64,000 nucleotides of DNA, taken from Poriferisodalis sp965203655. GTDB taxonomy: Bacteria > Actinomycetota > Acidimicrobiia > Acidimicrobiales > Poriferisodalaceae. A program made the position numbers and the translations under genes. Shown piece by piece: positions 25,392 to 34,187 of the stretch (the stretch's first letter is position 1; every line of letters begins with the position of its first letter). Where the stretch lies: contig NZ_CBDBDD010000009.1 in NCBI RefSeq assembly GCF_965203655.1, positions 372,001 to 436,000 of the forward strand. The letters run 5' to 3'. The notes beneath the pieces are model-generated. The model was not told where the DNA came from. It saw only the letters and a program-made list of their open reading frames with translations, and ran no database searches.

Positions 25392-26606
25392 CTACAGGTC
25401 GAAGACGGTGCGGGCGTTGTCGCCGACGAAGGCCCGCTGCCACTCCGCGGGGAACATGTCGACGAGCTCGTCGAGGTCGAGCACGTACTCCGGCGTGTGG
25501 TCGGCGTGGGGGAAGTCGCTGGCCCACATGAACCGGTCATGCCCGTAGCGCTGCGCCAGCGCGGGGATCGAGCGCTCGTCGGGGTCGCAGGAGATCCAAA
25601 CCTGCCGCATGAAGTACTCGCTGGGCTTCATCTGCAGCGGCACGCGGGTGCCGGTGTAGGTATGCCCGAACACCGCATCGATGCGGTCCAAGCAGTAGCC
25701 GAGCCAGCCGCCGCCCGACTCGAGCACCAGCACCTTCAGCTCCGGAAAGCGCTCGAAGACGCCGTAGTCGAACAGCGACACGAACTGGTGGCGCACACCA
25801 TCCGAAGCGGTCATCGAAGCCGTGAGGCGCAGTTCGCGCACGTGCTCCCACGTCCCCATGCGCGTGCCCTTGGTCCACTGCGGTTCGAAGGTGGGGTGGA
25901 TGGCGAATGGCACGCCCAAGTCCTGCGCCGCTTCGAATACCGGGTCGTGGTCGGCGTGGCCCAGCGGACGCGTCGAATGCGTGAACGGCGCCACGAAACA
26001 GCCGCGCGCCCCGTCAGCCACCGAGCGTCGCAGCTCGGCCGCCGCGGCCACCGGATCGGTCATCGAGATGTGGGCGACGGGAATGAGCCGGTCGGAGTGA
26101 TCCCGGCAGAACTCGCAGATCCAGCGGTTGTAGGCCCGCGTGTATGCCTGGCTCAGCTCGGCGTCTTCGAGCTCGGCCTCCCACAGCAGCCCCATGGTCG
26201 GCAGCAGCACCGCGATGTCGAGGCCTTCGGCATCGAGCAGCTCGATCCGCTGGTGAGGGTCCATGGCCCCGTAGGGGATCTCGCCGACGTAGGTGCGATC
26301 CGGGTTGAACATGATGTCGGGCAGGTCGGGTGCGCCCATGGCGCCCAGCGTCGAGACCATGCCGGGACGGGCCAGCTTGCTGCGCTGGTTGTCGATCATG
26401 AGCACTTCGAGGCCGCGCTCGGGCTCGATCTCGATGCGCAGCGCCCGGTCCTTGTAGCGATCCTCGAGGTACTCCTCCCACAGGTCGGGCGGCTCAAGGA
26501 TGTGCCCGTCGGCGTCCACTGCGCCGGCGTGCGCGATCTTGTGCACCTCGTGCATGTGGCGCTGCCCGCCCTCGGCGGTGAGCTGTCGCTGAACGGTCGT
26601 CGTCAT
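25392..26606 (-). CDS. Amidohydrolase family 2 protein (ACMSD-like)
   Basis: A 404-aa metal-dependent enzyme of the same superfamily as 2654-3826 but clearly diverged. Seen: DADGHILEPPDLW (D-x-D-G-H metal motif), FAIHPTFEPQ with the mid-barrel His, LESGGGWLGYCLDR, and ASDFPHADH with the late Asp. ATG 26606 is preferred over the longer frame because GGGGAAAG lies 4 bases upstream. It is transcribed divergently from the SDR gene at 26727. A carboxylated intermediate in aromatic or amino-acid breakdown is a plausible substrate. Confidence 0.87.
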   Translation of the reverse strand: MTTTVQRQLTAEGGQRHMHEVHKIAHAGAVDADGHILEPPDLWEEYLEDRYKDRALRIEIEPERGLEVLMIDNQRSKLARPGMVSTLGAMGAPDLPDIMFNPDRTYVGEIPYGAMDPHQRIELLDAEGLDIAVLLPTMGLLWEAELEDAELSQAYTRAYNRWICEFCRDHSDRLIPVAHISMTDPVAAAAELRRSVADGARGCFVAPFTHSTRPLGHADHDPVFEAAQDLGVPFAIHPTFEPQWTKGTRMGTWEHVRELRLTASMTASDGVRHQFVSLFDYGVFERFPELKVLVLESGGGWLGYCLDRIDAVFGHTYTGTRVPLQMKPSEYFMRQVWISCDPDERSIPALAQRYGHDRFMWASDFPHADHTPEYVLDLDELVDMFPAEWQRAFVGDNARTVFDL

Positions 26607-26726
26607 GTCTTTCCCCGATGTTCGCGGGTTCCCCCGAATCCCGGCTCGTATTCTCGCACGGCGCACGACTTCGCGTCATAGGCGACAATCGCGGCGTCAT
26701 ATTCGACAGCAGGGGAGGAAAGCACG

Positions 26727-27614
26727 ATGAGCGAGAACAGTGGCAACTCCGGGGGACGGCTGGCCGGCAAGGTGGCCGTGGTCACGGGCGGCGCCAGCGG
26801 CATGGGACGGTCGACGGTGGAGCGATTCCTGGCCGAGGGCGCCTCGGTGGTGATCGGCGACCTGAACGCCGACACCGGACGGGCATTCATGGACGAGCTG
26901 GAGGCGGCGGGCCTGGGGGAGCGCGTGCGCTTCACCCGCACCGATGTGGCGGTGGAGGATGACGTGGCCGCCATGACCGAGCTGGCGGTGGAGGCGTTCG
27001 GCCGGCTGGATGTGGTGTTCAACAACGCCGGCATCGGCGGGGCGTTCGGCCCGATCACCGAGCTGGAGGTGGACGCTTGGGACGAGACGTTCGCCATCTT
27101 GGTGCGGTCGGTGATGCTTGGCACCAAGCACGCGGCGCGGGTCATGATCCCTCAGGGCACCGGCGGCTCGATCATCAACACCGGGTCGATTGCTGGAATG
27201 GGCGGGGGCGCCGGCCCGCAGGCGTACTCGGCGGCGAAGGCTGCGGTCATCAGCCTGGCCAAGACCACGGCGCTGGAACTGGCGCCGCACCGCATTCGCG
27301 TGAACGCCATCTGCCCGGGCCTCATCTTCACGCCATTGATGCACAGCGGCAACGAGGAACAGGCCGAAGAGATCATGTCGGAACTGCAGCCGTGGCCCGA
27401 CCGCGGCGAAGGCACTGACATCGCCGGCATGGCGCTCTTCTTGGCGAGCGACGACAGCAAGTTCGTGAGCGGCCAAGAGCTGGTGGTGGACGGGGCGATA
27501 CTGGCGGCCGGGCCTCGCGTTCACGGCAGGATGCACAACACCCGCAACATCCACCGCATGTCCGGCATGGCCTACGGCACCACCGGCAAGGCCGCCACTG
27601 TCCGCCGCCTTTAG
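26727..27614 (+). CDS. Short-chain dehydrogenase/reductase (SDR)
   Basis: A 295-aa NAD(P)-dependent oxidoreductase of the classical SDR family. Seen: TGGASGMG (residues 20-27) for the cofactor, IGDLNADT (Asp suggests NAD preference), NNAGIGG, INTGSIAG and the catalytic YSAAK, and ICPGLIFTPL. The C terminus is about 30 residues longer than usual and basic. The start is ATG 26727 with a strong AGGGGAGGAAAG site. The substrate is unknown; neighbours point to organic-acid or steroid-type breakdown. Confidence 0.9.
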   Translation: MSENSGNSGGRLAGKVAVVTGGASGMGRSTVERFLAEGASVVIGDLNADTGRAFMDELEAAGLGERVRFTRTDVAVEDDVAAMTELAVEAFGRLDVVFNNAGIGGAFGPITELEVDAWDETFAILVRSVMLGTKHAARVMIPQGTGGSIINTGSIAGMGGGAGPQAYSAAKAAVISLAKTTALELAPHRIRVNAICPGLIFTPLMHSGNEEQAEEIMSELQPWPDRGEGTDIAGMALFLASDDSKFVSGQELVVDGAILAAGPRVHGRMHNTRNIHRMSGMAYGTTGKAATVRRL

Positions 27615-27623
27615 TCGCGCCGG

Positions 27624-27640
27624 AGGGGCACGTCGCCCCT
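27624..27640. terminator. Hairpin between convergent genes
   Basis: A 6-bp perfect GC-rich stem (AGGGGC with GCCCCT) with a 5-nt loop lies between the converging SDR and CoA-transferase genes. It has no U-run. It may end transcripts from both sides; weak by itself. Confidence 0.35.
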
Positions 27641-27668
27641 GGTGCGGGCGCACTGGCCGACGCGGCGA

Positions 27669-28973
27669 TTAGCCGGGAACGTTGTCGCTGAGCTCGTCGC
27701 GGAAGTCGGGGTGGGCGATCGAGATGAGCAGCTCGGCCCGCTCGCCCAACGAGCGGCCTCGCAGTTCCACGGCGCCGAATTCGGTCGCAACGATGTCCGC
27801 GGTGTAGGACGGCAGCGTTGTCGGGGCGCCCGGCTCGAGTCGGGTCACAATGCGCGAGATGCGCCCGCCGGCGGCAGTGGACGGCATCGCCACGATCGCC
27901 CGGCCGCCGGTCGCCACGCAGGCGCCGAATGCAAAGTCGGGTGCTCCGCCGGGTCCGGAGATGTAGCGGCCGCCGATCACCTCCGAGTTGGCCGAACCGT
28001 CGAGCGCCATCTGCACGGTCGACTGCAGCGCCACGAAGTTGCGAATCTGCGCGATGCCTTCGATGCCGTGACTCAGCGAACCGTTCGTGAGATGCACCGC
28101 TGGGTTGCGGTCGACCCAGTCATACAGACGCCGTGTTCCCATCACCTCGGCGGCGACGCTCACGCCGTCGCCCAGCGGACCCTTGTGACGGTTGTCCACT
28201 GCGCCGCTGTCGATGAGGTCGATGCAGGCGTCGTTGATCATGCCGCCGTGCAGGCCGAGGTGACGGCGGTCGGCGAGGCTGGACAGCACCGCGTCGGGGA
28301 TCGAGCCGATCCCGAACTGCAGCGTCGTGCCGTCGCCGATGAACTGCCCGACGTGGGTTGCGATTGCCCGGGCGGTGTCGTCGATGACGGCCGGTGCCAA
28401 GGTCGCGAGCGGCTCATCAATCTCGACCAGCGCATCGAAGTCCGCGCGGTGACACTCGCCCTCGCCGTGCACGTAGGGCATCTGGGGGTTCACCTGCGCG
28501 ATGACCAGCGGGGTGGACCGCAGGAGGTCCACGTGGCCGCCGACGCCCGTGCCGAGGGTCATGCGGCCGTCGGCGTCGGGCGGGCTGGCCTGGCACAGCA
28601 GGACATCGGACTCCAGCCCGCCGCCGGGTCCCACGAGGCCGCAGATGTCCGAATAGCGGGCCGGCACGACGCCGAAATGCGGGCTGTCGAGGGCGTCGCG
28701 GAGAGCCCCGCTCGGCTGCAGCGAGGTCCAGCGGAACGGATTGCCGAGGTGATCGATCGGCTGCGGCCGATCGAGCAGGAACGCGCTCACGAACTCGAGC
28801 CCGTCGAAGCGATCGTGAGCGGCGTCGATGGCAGCGAGCAAGCCGAACGGCGTGGCCGAGCCCTGCGCGACATAGACGCGTGCCCGGCGCCCGATGCGCC
28901 CGAGAGCCTCGTCGACACCGAGCTGGACACCCGCACGATCGCCTCGGCGTGCGGAGGGACGGTCTGGATTCAT
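27669..28973 (-). CDS. Acetyl-CoA hydrolase / 4-hydroxybutyrate CoA-transferase family protein with altered active-site motif
   Basis: A 434-aa protein of the family I CoA-transferases. Seen: QFGIGSIPDAVLSSL and a C-terminal SNSEVIGGRY-like region (ANSEVIGGRYISGPGGAPDF), both typical. In this family the motif after the IPDAV helix is usually GIHTEM/GVHSEM, whose Glu (from memory) forms the CoA thioester; here it reads GLHGGM, so the Glu appears replaced by Gly. That would disable normal CoA transfer, or leave a hydrolase or a CoA-ester-binding role. The start ATG 28973 has GGAAGGG upstream; a GTG at 28994 is possible. It is divergent from the acyl-CoA dehydrogenase. Confidence 0.82.
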   Translation of the reverse strand: MNPDRPSARRGDRAGVQLGVDEALGRIGRRARVYVAQGSATPFGLLAAIDAAHDRFDGLEFVSAFLLDRPQPIDHLGNPFRWTSLQPSGALRDALDSPHFGVVPARYSDICGLVGPGGGLESDVLLCQASPPDADGRMTLGTGVGGHVDLLRSTPLVIAQVNPQMPYVHGEGECHRADFDALVEIDEPLATLAPAVIDDTARAIATHVGQFIGDGTTLQFGIGSIPDAVLSSLADRRHLGLHGGMINDACIDLIDSGAVDNRHKGPLGDGVSVAAEVMGTRRLYDWVDRNPAVHLTNGSLSHGIEGIAQIRNFVALQSTVQMALDGSANSEVIGGRYISGPGGAPDFAFGACVATGGRAIVAMPSTAAGGRISRIVTRLEPGAPTTLPSYTADIVATEFGAVELRGRSLGERAELLISIAHPDFRDELSDNVPG

Positions 28974-29110
28974 GGCGGCAGCCCTTCCCGGCACTCAGTG
29001 GCCCTGTGCCCGACGGGTTGGCGAACTGTACGACGGCTCGGTGCGCCACCGCGGAGCCCGCTGTCCGCCCCCCGGGATGTGCGAGGTGTGCGAGTGGCAA
29101 GATTCGGGCC

Positions 29111-30319
29111 ATGACCTCAGCCGTGATCGATCTCGACATCGTGCCCCCATCGGAGTTGGCACACGAACTCATGCCAGAGGTGGCCGACGCTGCGGTGGGT
29201 GCGGCAGACCAGGTGGTGGTGGACCGGGCGGCGGCATGGGCCAGTTCGGCCGTCGCGCCGAACGCCGAATCGTGGGAGCGCGAACGGCGCTTCGCTGCCG
29301 AGGCGTTCGCGAGTGCCGGCGAAGAGAACTTGTGCGGGCTGCTCGTGCCTGTTGCCGACGGCGGCTCGGGGCTGAGTCAGGTCGGCTTGGCGCGGGTGCT
29401 CGAAGAGGTGGCCGCGGTCGACTTCGCCATCGCCTTCGTGTTGGTCTGCCACAACAACCTGGCCGGTGCGGTGAGCAGGCGCGCCCCTGCCGAGATGCGC
29501 GAGCGGGCATTGGGGCCGCTGGTTTCGGGCGAACGGTTGGGCGCATTCCTGCTGACGGAGCCGGGCGTCGGCAGCGATGCCGCCAAGATCACCACGTCGG
29601 CACATCGAGACGGCGACGAGTGGGTCATCGACGGCCGCAAGGCGTGGGTCAGCAACGGCACCGCAGCCGACGTGCTGTCGGTGTACGCGCAGGCCGATCC
29701 CGAGGCCGGACATCGGGGCATCATGACGTTTCTCGTCGACGGCAGTGCCGACGGCATCGAACGAACTGACGGCTACGAGCTCATCGGCGCCCATGGCATC
29801 GGCACCAATGAGATCCGCTTCGACGAGTGCCGGGTGCCTGACGCCGATGTGATGGTGCCGCTCGGCGAGGGATTTGTCGCGGCCATGGAGGGCATCGACA
29901 TCGCCCGAGTGCTCGTCGCCGCCATGTGCTGCGGCATGATGCGCACCGGCCTCGCAACCGCCATCGACTACGTCCGCAAGCGGCAGGCGTTCGGCGGCCG
30001 CATCGCCGACCTGCAAGGAGTGCGGTTCAAGCTGGCCGACGTGGCGACCGACCTCGAGGCCGCCCGCTTGCTGGCCTACCGAGCGGCGCTGGCGGTTGCC
30101 GAGGGCCGCCCAGCGGCAGTCCACGCAGCACACGCCAAGAAGTTCGCCACCCGTGTCGCCGAGAGGGGCCTGGCGGACTGCATGCAGGTGATGGGTGCGG
30201 CGGGCGGCCGGCGCGACCATCCGCTGCCCCGCCACCTTGCCGCCTCACGACTGACTCACTACGTCGACGGAGCCACCGAGATCCAGGACGTGGTCATCAG
30301 CAGGGCGTTGCTCGACTGA
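29111..30319 (+). CDS. Acyl-CoA dehydrogenase family protein
   Basis: A 402-aa FAD-dependent dehydrogenase of normal family length. Seen: LLTEPGVGSDAAKITTSA and WVIDGRKAWVSNG (FAD and substrate loops), ADVATDLEAARLLAYRAA, and the C-terminal YVDGATEIQDVVISRALL. In medium-chain enzymes the base Glu sits in YEGTSQIQR; at that place this protein has Asp (VDGATEIQD), and the Arg after IQ is also Asp. The reaction may thus be slower or the substrate unusual. ATG 29111 is chosen as the first start after the non-coding divergent region. A 138-bp gap holds the promoters of this gene and the divergent CoA-transferase-like gene. Confidence 0.87.
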   Translation: MTSAVIDLDIVPPSELAHELMPEVADAAVGAADQVVVDRAAAWASSAVAPNAESWERERRFAAEAFASAGEENLCGLLVPVADGGSGLSQVGLARVLEEVAAVDFAIAFVLVCHNNLAGAVSRRAPAEMRERALGPLVSGERLGAFLLTEPGVGSDAAKITTSAHRDGDEWVIDGRKAWVSNGTAADVLSVYAQADPEAGHRGIMTFLVDGSADGIERTDGYELIGAHGIGTNEIRFDECRVPDADVMVPLGEGFVAAMEGIDIARVLVAAMCCGMMRTGLATAIDYVRKRQAFGGRIADLQGVRFKLADVATDLEAARLLAYRAALAVAEGRPAAVHAAHAKKFATRVAERGLADCMQVMGAAGGRRDHPLPRHLAASRLTHYVDGATEIQDVVISRALLD

Positions 30320-30364
30320 GCGCACCATGGCCGGGCTCGTGCTGGTGGGGTCCCGGCGCCGGGC

Positions 30365-31273
30365 TCAGACGTTGCGCCGGTCTCCGAGCCAGTCGACGAT
30401 GGCCTCAGCAACGTGGCGTTCGGGAGCCTCGCCATTGGTCTCGGCCCTGGTGAGAGCCGCCCATTCCAGGTCGAGTCCGGACCTGCCGCAGCGCACTGAG
30501 GACAGCCGACCCGAATCCAGCCAGGGCGACATCGCCCACTTGCTGAGTATGGAGACCCCGAAGTCGGCGGCGACCATCTCGGCGATCGCGCCCGTTTGCT
30601 CGAGCACGGTGATCGTGCGGGGTGACACTCCGGCAGGCCGCAGGAACCGTTCGTATTCGAAGCCCGGCGAGGGCTGGCGGCTGTAGGTGAAGTAGTTCTC
30701 GTCGGCCATCGATTCGGGGCCGATCCAGGTTCGGTTCGCGAGTCGGTGCTCAGGGTGCGTGATCAGCACCAGCTCGTCGGTGAACAGATGCTGGGCGTCG
30801 CAGGACCCATGTGCGGGCCCCGGGGCGAGCACGAGATCAGCGGTGCCGTCAGCGAGCCGCTGGACCGGGGCGTCACCCACGACCACCAGTTCGAGCAGCA
30901 GTCCCTCCAGCCGCTCGGCAGACGCTGCCGCGAACGGCGCCAGCCAGTGGTAGCAGTCATAGGAGCCGACACCGATGCGCACCGTGGCCGTCGTCCCGCC
31001 CACGCTGCGCATGAAGTCGGTCTCGGCGCGAGCCAGATCCGGCATCGCACGGTGTGCTGCTTGGCACAGTGCCAGCGCAGCGGGTGTCGGCTGCATGCCG
31101 CGAGAGGGCCTGCGCTCAAACAATCGACCGCCAAGCCGCCGCTCTGCTTCGGCGAGCCGATGGCTCACGGCCGACTGGCTCACATGAAGCCGACCGGCAG
31201 CCGCCGTGACCGAGCCCGTTTCCGAGACCGCCACAATGGTCTCGTAGTGGTGCATTTCCAAACGTGAAGACAT
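30365..31273 (-). CDS. LysR family transcriptional regulator
   Basis: A 302-aa regulator. Seen: N-terminal winged helix-turn-helix typical of LysR (ETIVAVSETGSVTAAAGRLHVSQSAVSHRLAEAERRLGGRLFER, residues about 11-55) followed by the substrate-binding-like effector domain. Its gene starts beside the AT-rich region 31274-31517; the amine-oxidising gene pair lies upstream in the same direction. LysR proteins usually control a neighbouring gene, so the dimethylglycine-dehydrogenase/Rieske cluster or its own promoter are natural targets. Confidence 0.9.
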   Translation of the reverse strand: MSSRLEMHHYETIVAVSETGSVTAAAGRLHVSQSAVSHRLAEAERRLGGRLFERRPSRGMQPTPAALALCQAAHRAMPDLARAETDFMRSVGGTTATVRIGVGSYDCYHWLAPFAAASAERLEGLLLELVVVGDAPVQRLADGTADLVLAPGPAHGSCDAQHLFTDELVLITHPEHRLANRTWIGPESMADENYFTYSRQPSPGFEYERFLRPAGVSPRTITVLEQTGAIAEMVAADFGVSILSKWAMSPWLDSGRLSSVRCGRSGLDLEWAALTRAETNGEAPERHVAEAIVDWLGDRRNV

Positions 31274-31517
31274 GGCTACGGCATCGCCGACATTTGATCT
31301 AATTCATTTCCCAATGTAGGCAAGAAGTGCAAGAGAGTATGTGCATTCAGCGGGAATGACAACTGAGCCGGTTTTCTCGTGAAGAGCCGCCAAGAATCGT
31401 TGAAAGATAGAACATAAAGTTCTCAATTTCCTTGATCTAGATATCCAGAAATGTTCATAATAGATACGTTCGAATCTCGTAGCGCCTACATTCAGTCGGC
31501 TACGGGAAGAGCGGTGC
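31274..31517. promoter_or_regulatory. AT-rich intergenic region with inverted repeat
   Basis: This 244-bp stretch is much richer in A and T than the surrounding genes. It separates the 3' end of the dimethylglycine-dehydrogenase-like gene from the LysR gene. It holds the 15-bp inverted repeat AGAACATAAAGTTCT (31409-31423) and two TTGATCTA octamers (from 31292 and 31432). It should contain the LysR promoter and possibly its operator. No gene was recognised in it. Confidence 0.5.
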
Positions 31518-34187
31518 TCAGCGACGCATCGCCGTACCCGCTGGATCCCAGAGGCAGCCGTCGATGAGGTGTGCCGTGCGCCGCTCGCCTACGATTTCGA
31601 TCCCGAAATCGGTCCCCTCATTTGCGAGTTCGACTGGCACGTAACCCATGGCGACCGACATGTCGCTGAAGTGGGCATAGCCGCCGGAAGTCACCCAGCC
31701 GACCGGTTCGTCATTGCAGTAGATCGGTTCATCGGCAAGTGCATCGAATCCGGTGCGATCCGCCGGTCCGGGCACGGTCCACGTGCGCAACGTCATCGAA
31801 TCGGGCGGCAGGTCTCTCCCCGGATCTGGACCCCGAGGCCCGTACTTGGCGACAAGGGCTGAGCGACCCACAAAGTCCGACCCGTCGTCGCTGGCTCTGG
31901 CCATTCGCACGAAACGGCCCAGACTCGCCTCGAACGGGTCGTAGACGGGCCGGTACTCGCGTGCCCAGCTGCCGAAGCTCTTGTCCAAGCGCAGAGAGTC
32001 CAACGCATGCAATCCGAACAGCCGCAGGCCGTGCGCTGCGCCGTGGGCGACGAGCAGCTCGAACACATAGCGAAGCTGGCCTGCATCGAGCCACAGCTCG
32101 TAACCGAGATCGCCCGTGTAGCTGAGCCGGCTGCACCACGCCCGGGCCCAGCCGACGTCGATCGCCGTGAAGCTGCCGAAGCACATCGCCGCGTTGCTGA
32201 CATCTGCGTCGGTGACCTCAGCGAGCAGCGCCCTCGACTCCGGCCCGGCAATGGCCACGCCGCACAGCGCAGCGCCGAGTGTGCGATACCGCACGGGTTC
32301 CCGCGGCGCCGCTCCATGCGGCGCTGTGCTCGATGACGCCGCTCCATGCTGCGCTGTGTCCTCCCAGCGAGCGAGATGTGTGTCGAACCAGCGCTCGTAG
32401 TAACGCTCGGCGATGCCCGAGCCGAAGATGATGAAGCGCTCGTTGGTCGCGGCGTTGGCGGTGGCGCCGCCGGTCACCGTGTGCACCGGCCCGTCGGCAG
32501 TGCCCGTCGCCGTCGGCAGGCAGGCGATCGTCAGATCTCCGGTGAGGTTGCCTTGCTCATTGCACATCGGCGCGAGCGCGATCCGCCCCGGTCCCGGCAA
32601 CCTGCCTGCGGTGAGATGCGTGAGCCAGGCCCGCGCCCCCGGTCCTTCCACCAGGAACTTGGCGAAGCCCGATGTCTCTATGAGGCCGACGGCGTTGCGG
32701 ACGGCGAGCACTTCTTCGCGCACATGGGGCCATGCGTTGGAGCGACCGAACGTGACGTCCTCGACGGTCCCGGGCTCTGGAGCAAACCAGAGCGGCACTT
32801 CGAGTCCGTAGGCATCCCCGAAGACGGCACCCGCCGCACGCTGCGGTTCGTAGATGGAGGTCGTGGTCAGCGGCCGGCCTTCGGGCAGGAACTCGTTGGG
32901 GAAGCTGATGCTGAAGCGCCGCCGGTAGTTCTCTCGCACCTTGGTGGCCGTGTAGGCCCGGGTCGCCCAGTCGCCGAATCTGGCGATGTCCATGGCCCAC
33001 ACGTCGAATCCGGGATCGCCGCTGGTCATCCAGTTCGACAGGGCGAGCCCGACACCCCCGCCTTGGGACAATCCCGCCATCACCCCGCAAGCCGACCACA
33101 GGCCCGGCAGCCCGCGGATGGGGCCGACGAGAGGGTTGCCGTCTGGGGCGAACGTAAACGGCCCGTTGACCACCCGGGCGATGCCGGCGTCGGCCAGCAC
33201 GGGAAAGTGCCTGAACGCGGTGTCCAACGACGGTGCGATCCGCTCCAGATCGGGCGTTAGCAGGCGCTTGTCGAAATCCCATGGCGTCTGCTGGCGCTGC
33301 CACGCCACGGCTGCCTGCTCGTAGGTGCCGACCAGCAGACCCTGACCCTCTTGGCGTGTGTAGATCTCGCCGCCGAAGTCGATGGAACCCATCAGCTCGG
33401 CGCCGGAGCGCTCGTTGTGGGCGACGATCTCGTCAATGGGCTCGGTGATGACGTAGGTGTGCTCCATCGCCAGCACCGGCAGCTCGAGCCCGACCATGCG
33501 GCCCACCTCGCGTGCCCACAGCCCTCCTGCGTTGACGACGTGGGTTGCTTCCAGCCAGTCGTCGATCTCGCCGGCTGTATCTGATGAGCCGGCGAGATTG
33601 CCCCCGGAGGTGTCGTACAGCCCGATGCGCCATGCTTGGCCGTCGGGCGTCCGCTCGATGCGGCGCGCCCACGTGTGACGACGGACCTGCGCACCGGCAG
33701 CCATCGCCGCCTTGGCGTACGCGTAGGTCACGCCGGTCGGATCGACGTGGCCATGCTCGTAGTCGTACATCGCTCCGGCGAATTGGCTGGGATCGATGAT
33801 CGGCATGAGCCGGGCGGCTTCGTCGGCGGAGATCATCTCGGACGTGATGCCGAGGTACTTGCCGCGTGCGTCGGTCATCCGCAGCCAGTCGAGGCGCTCG
33901 GCCGTGTCGGCCAGGAAGACCGCGCCGGTGAGGTGGATGCCGCAGTCCTGGCCTGAGAGCTCTTCGATCTCGCGATACAGCTCGATCGTGTACTTCTGCA
34001 GCTTGGCGACCGTGGGGTCGGAGTTGATCGGATGCATGCCGCCGGCGGCATGCCACGTCGAGCCCGCGGTGAGCTCGGAGCGTTCGAGCAGCACCACATC
34101 GGTCCAGCCGGCGCGGGTCAGGTGAAACAGCACCGAAGCGCCCACGACGCCGCCGCCGATCACGACGGCCTGTACCCGTTCAGTCAC
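31518..34187 (-). CDS. Dimethylglycine/sarcosine dehydrogenase-like flavoprotein (FAD domain plus GcvT domain)
   Basis: An 889-aa two-domain enzyme. The N-terminal half is a DAO-type FAD domain with IGGGVVGASVLFHL and AGSTWHAAGG; His46 corresponds to the covalent FAD His of dimethylglycine dehydrogenase. The C-terminal half (from about 430) is a GcvT/aminomethyltransferase fold that in relatives binds folate and takes up the released methyl group. Expected reaction: oxidative N-demethylation of dimethylglycine, sarcosine or a similar N-methyl amino acid. It overlaps the upstream Rieske gene by 4 bp. A 10-residue duplication in a linker near 32307-32358 gives a Ser/Ala/Pro/His-rich loop. Confidence 0.87.
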   Translation of the reverse strand: MTERVQAVVIGGGVVGASVLFHLTRAGWTDVVLLERSELTAGSTWHAAGGMHPINSDPTVAKLQKYTIELYREIEELSGQDCGIHLTGAVFLADTAERLDWLRMTDARGKYLGITSEMISADEAARLMPIIDPSQFAGAMYDYEHGHVDPTGVTYAYAKAAMAAGAQVRRHTWARRIERTPDGQAWRIGLYDTSGGNLAGSSDTAGEIDDWLEATHVVNAGGLWAREVGRMVGLELPVLAMEHTYVITEPIDEIVAHNERSGAELMGSIDFGGEIYTRQEGQGLLVGTYEQAAVAWQRQQTPWDFDKRLLTPDLERIAPSLDTAFRHFPVLADAGIARVVNGPFTFAPDGNPLVGPIRGLPGLWSACGVMAGLSQGGGVGLALSNWMTSGDPGFDVWAMDIARFGDWATRAYTATKVRENYRRRFSISFPNEFLPEGRPLTTTSIYEPQRAAGAVFGDAYGLEVPLWFAPEPGTVEDVTFGRSNAWPHVREEVLAVRNAVGLIETSGFAKFLVEGPGARAWLTHLTAGRLPGPGRIALAPMCNEQGNLTGDLTIACLPTATGTADGPVHTVTGGATANAATNERFIIFGSGIAERYYERWFDTHLARWEDTAQHGAASSSTAPHGAAPREPVRYRTLGAALCGVAIAGPESRALLAEVTDADVSNAAMCFGSFTAIDVGWARAWCSRLSYTGDLGYELWLDAGQLRYVFELLVAHGAAHGLRLFGLHALDSLRLDKSFGSWAREYRPVYDPFEASLGRFVRMARASDDGSDFVGRSALVAKYGPRGPDPGRDLPPDSMTLRTWTVPGPADRTGFDALADEPIYCNDEPVGWVTSGGYAHFSDMSVAMGYVPVELANEGTDFGIEIVGERRTAHLIDGCLWDPAGTAMRR
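32307..32358 (-). repeat. In-frame 30-bp tandem duplication in coding sequence
   Basis: Two 22-bp units (32307-32328 and 32337-32358) differ by one base and are 30 bp apart, giving a repeated …HGAA… decapeptide in the GcvT half of the flavoprotein. It looks like a recent slippage product in a surface loop. Confidence 0.7.

Noticed and set aside
27642..29114. Long plus-strand frame opposite the CoA-transferase-family gene
   Set aside because: Antisense shadow; no recognisable motifs, and it runs through a divergent promoter.
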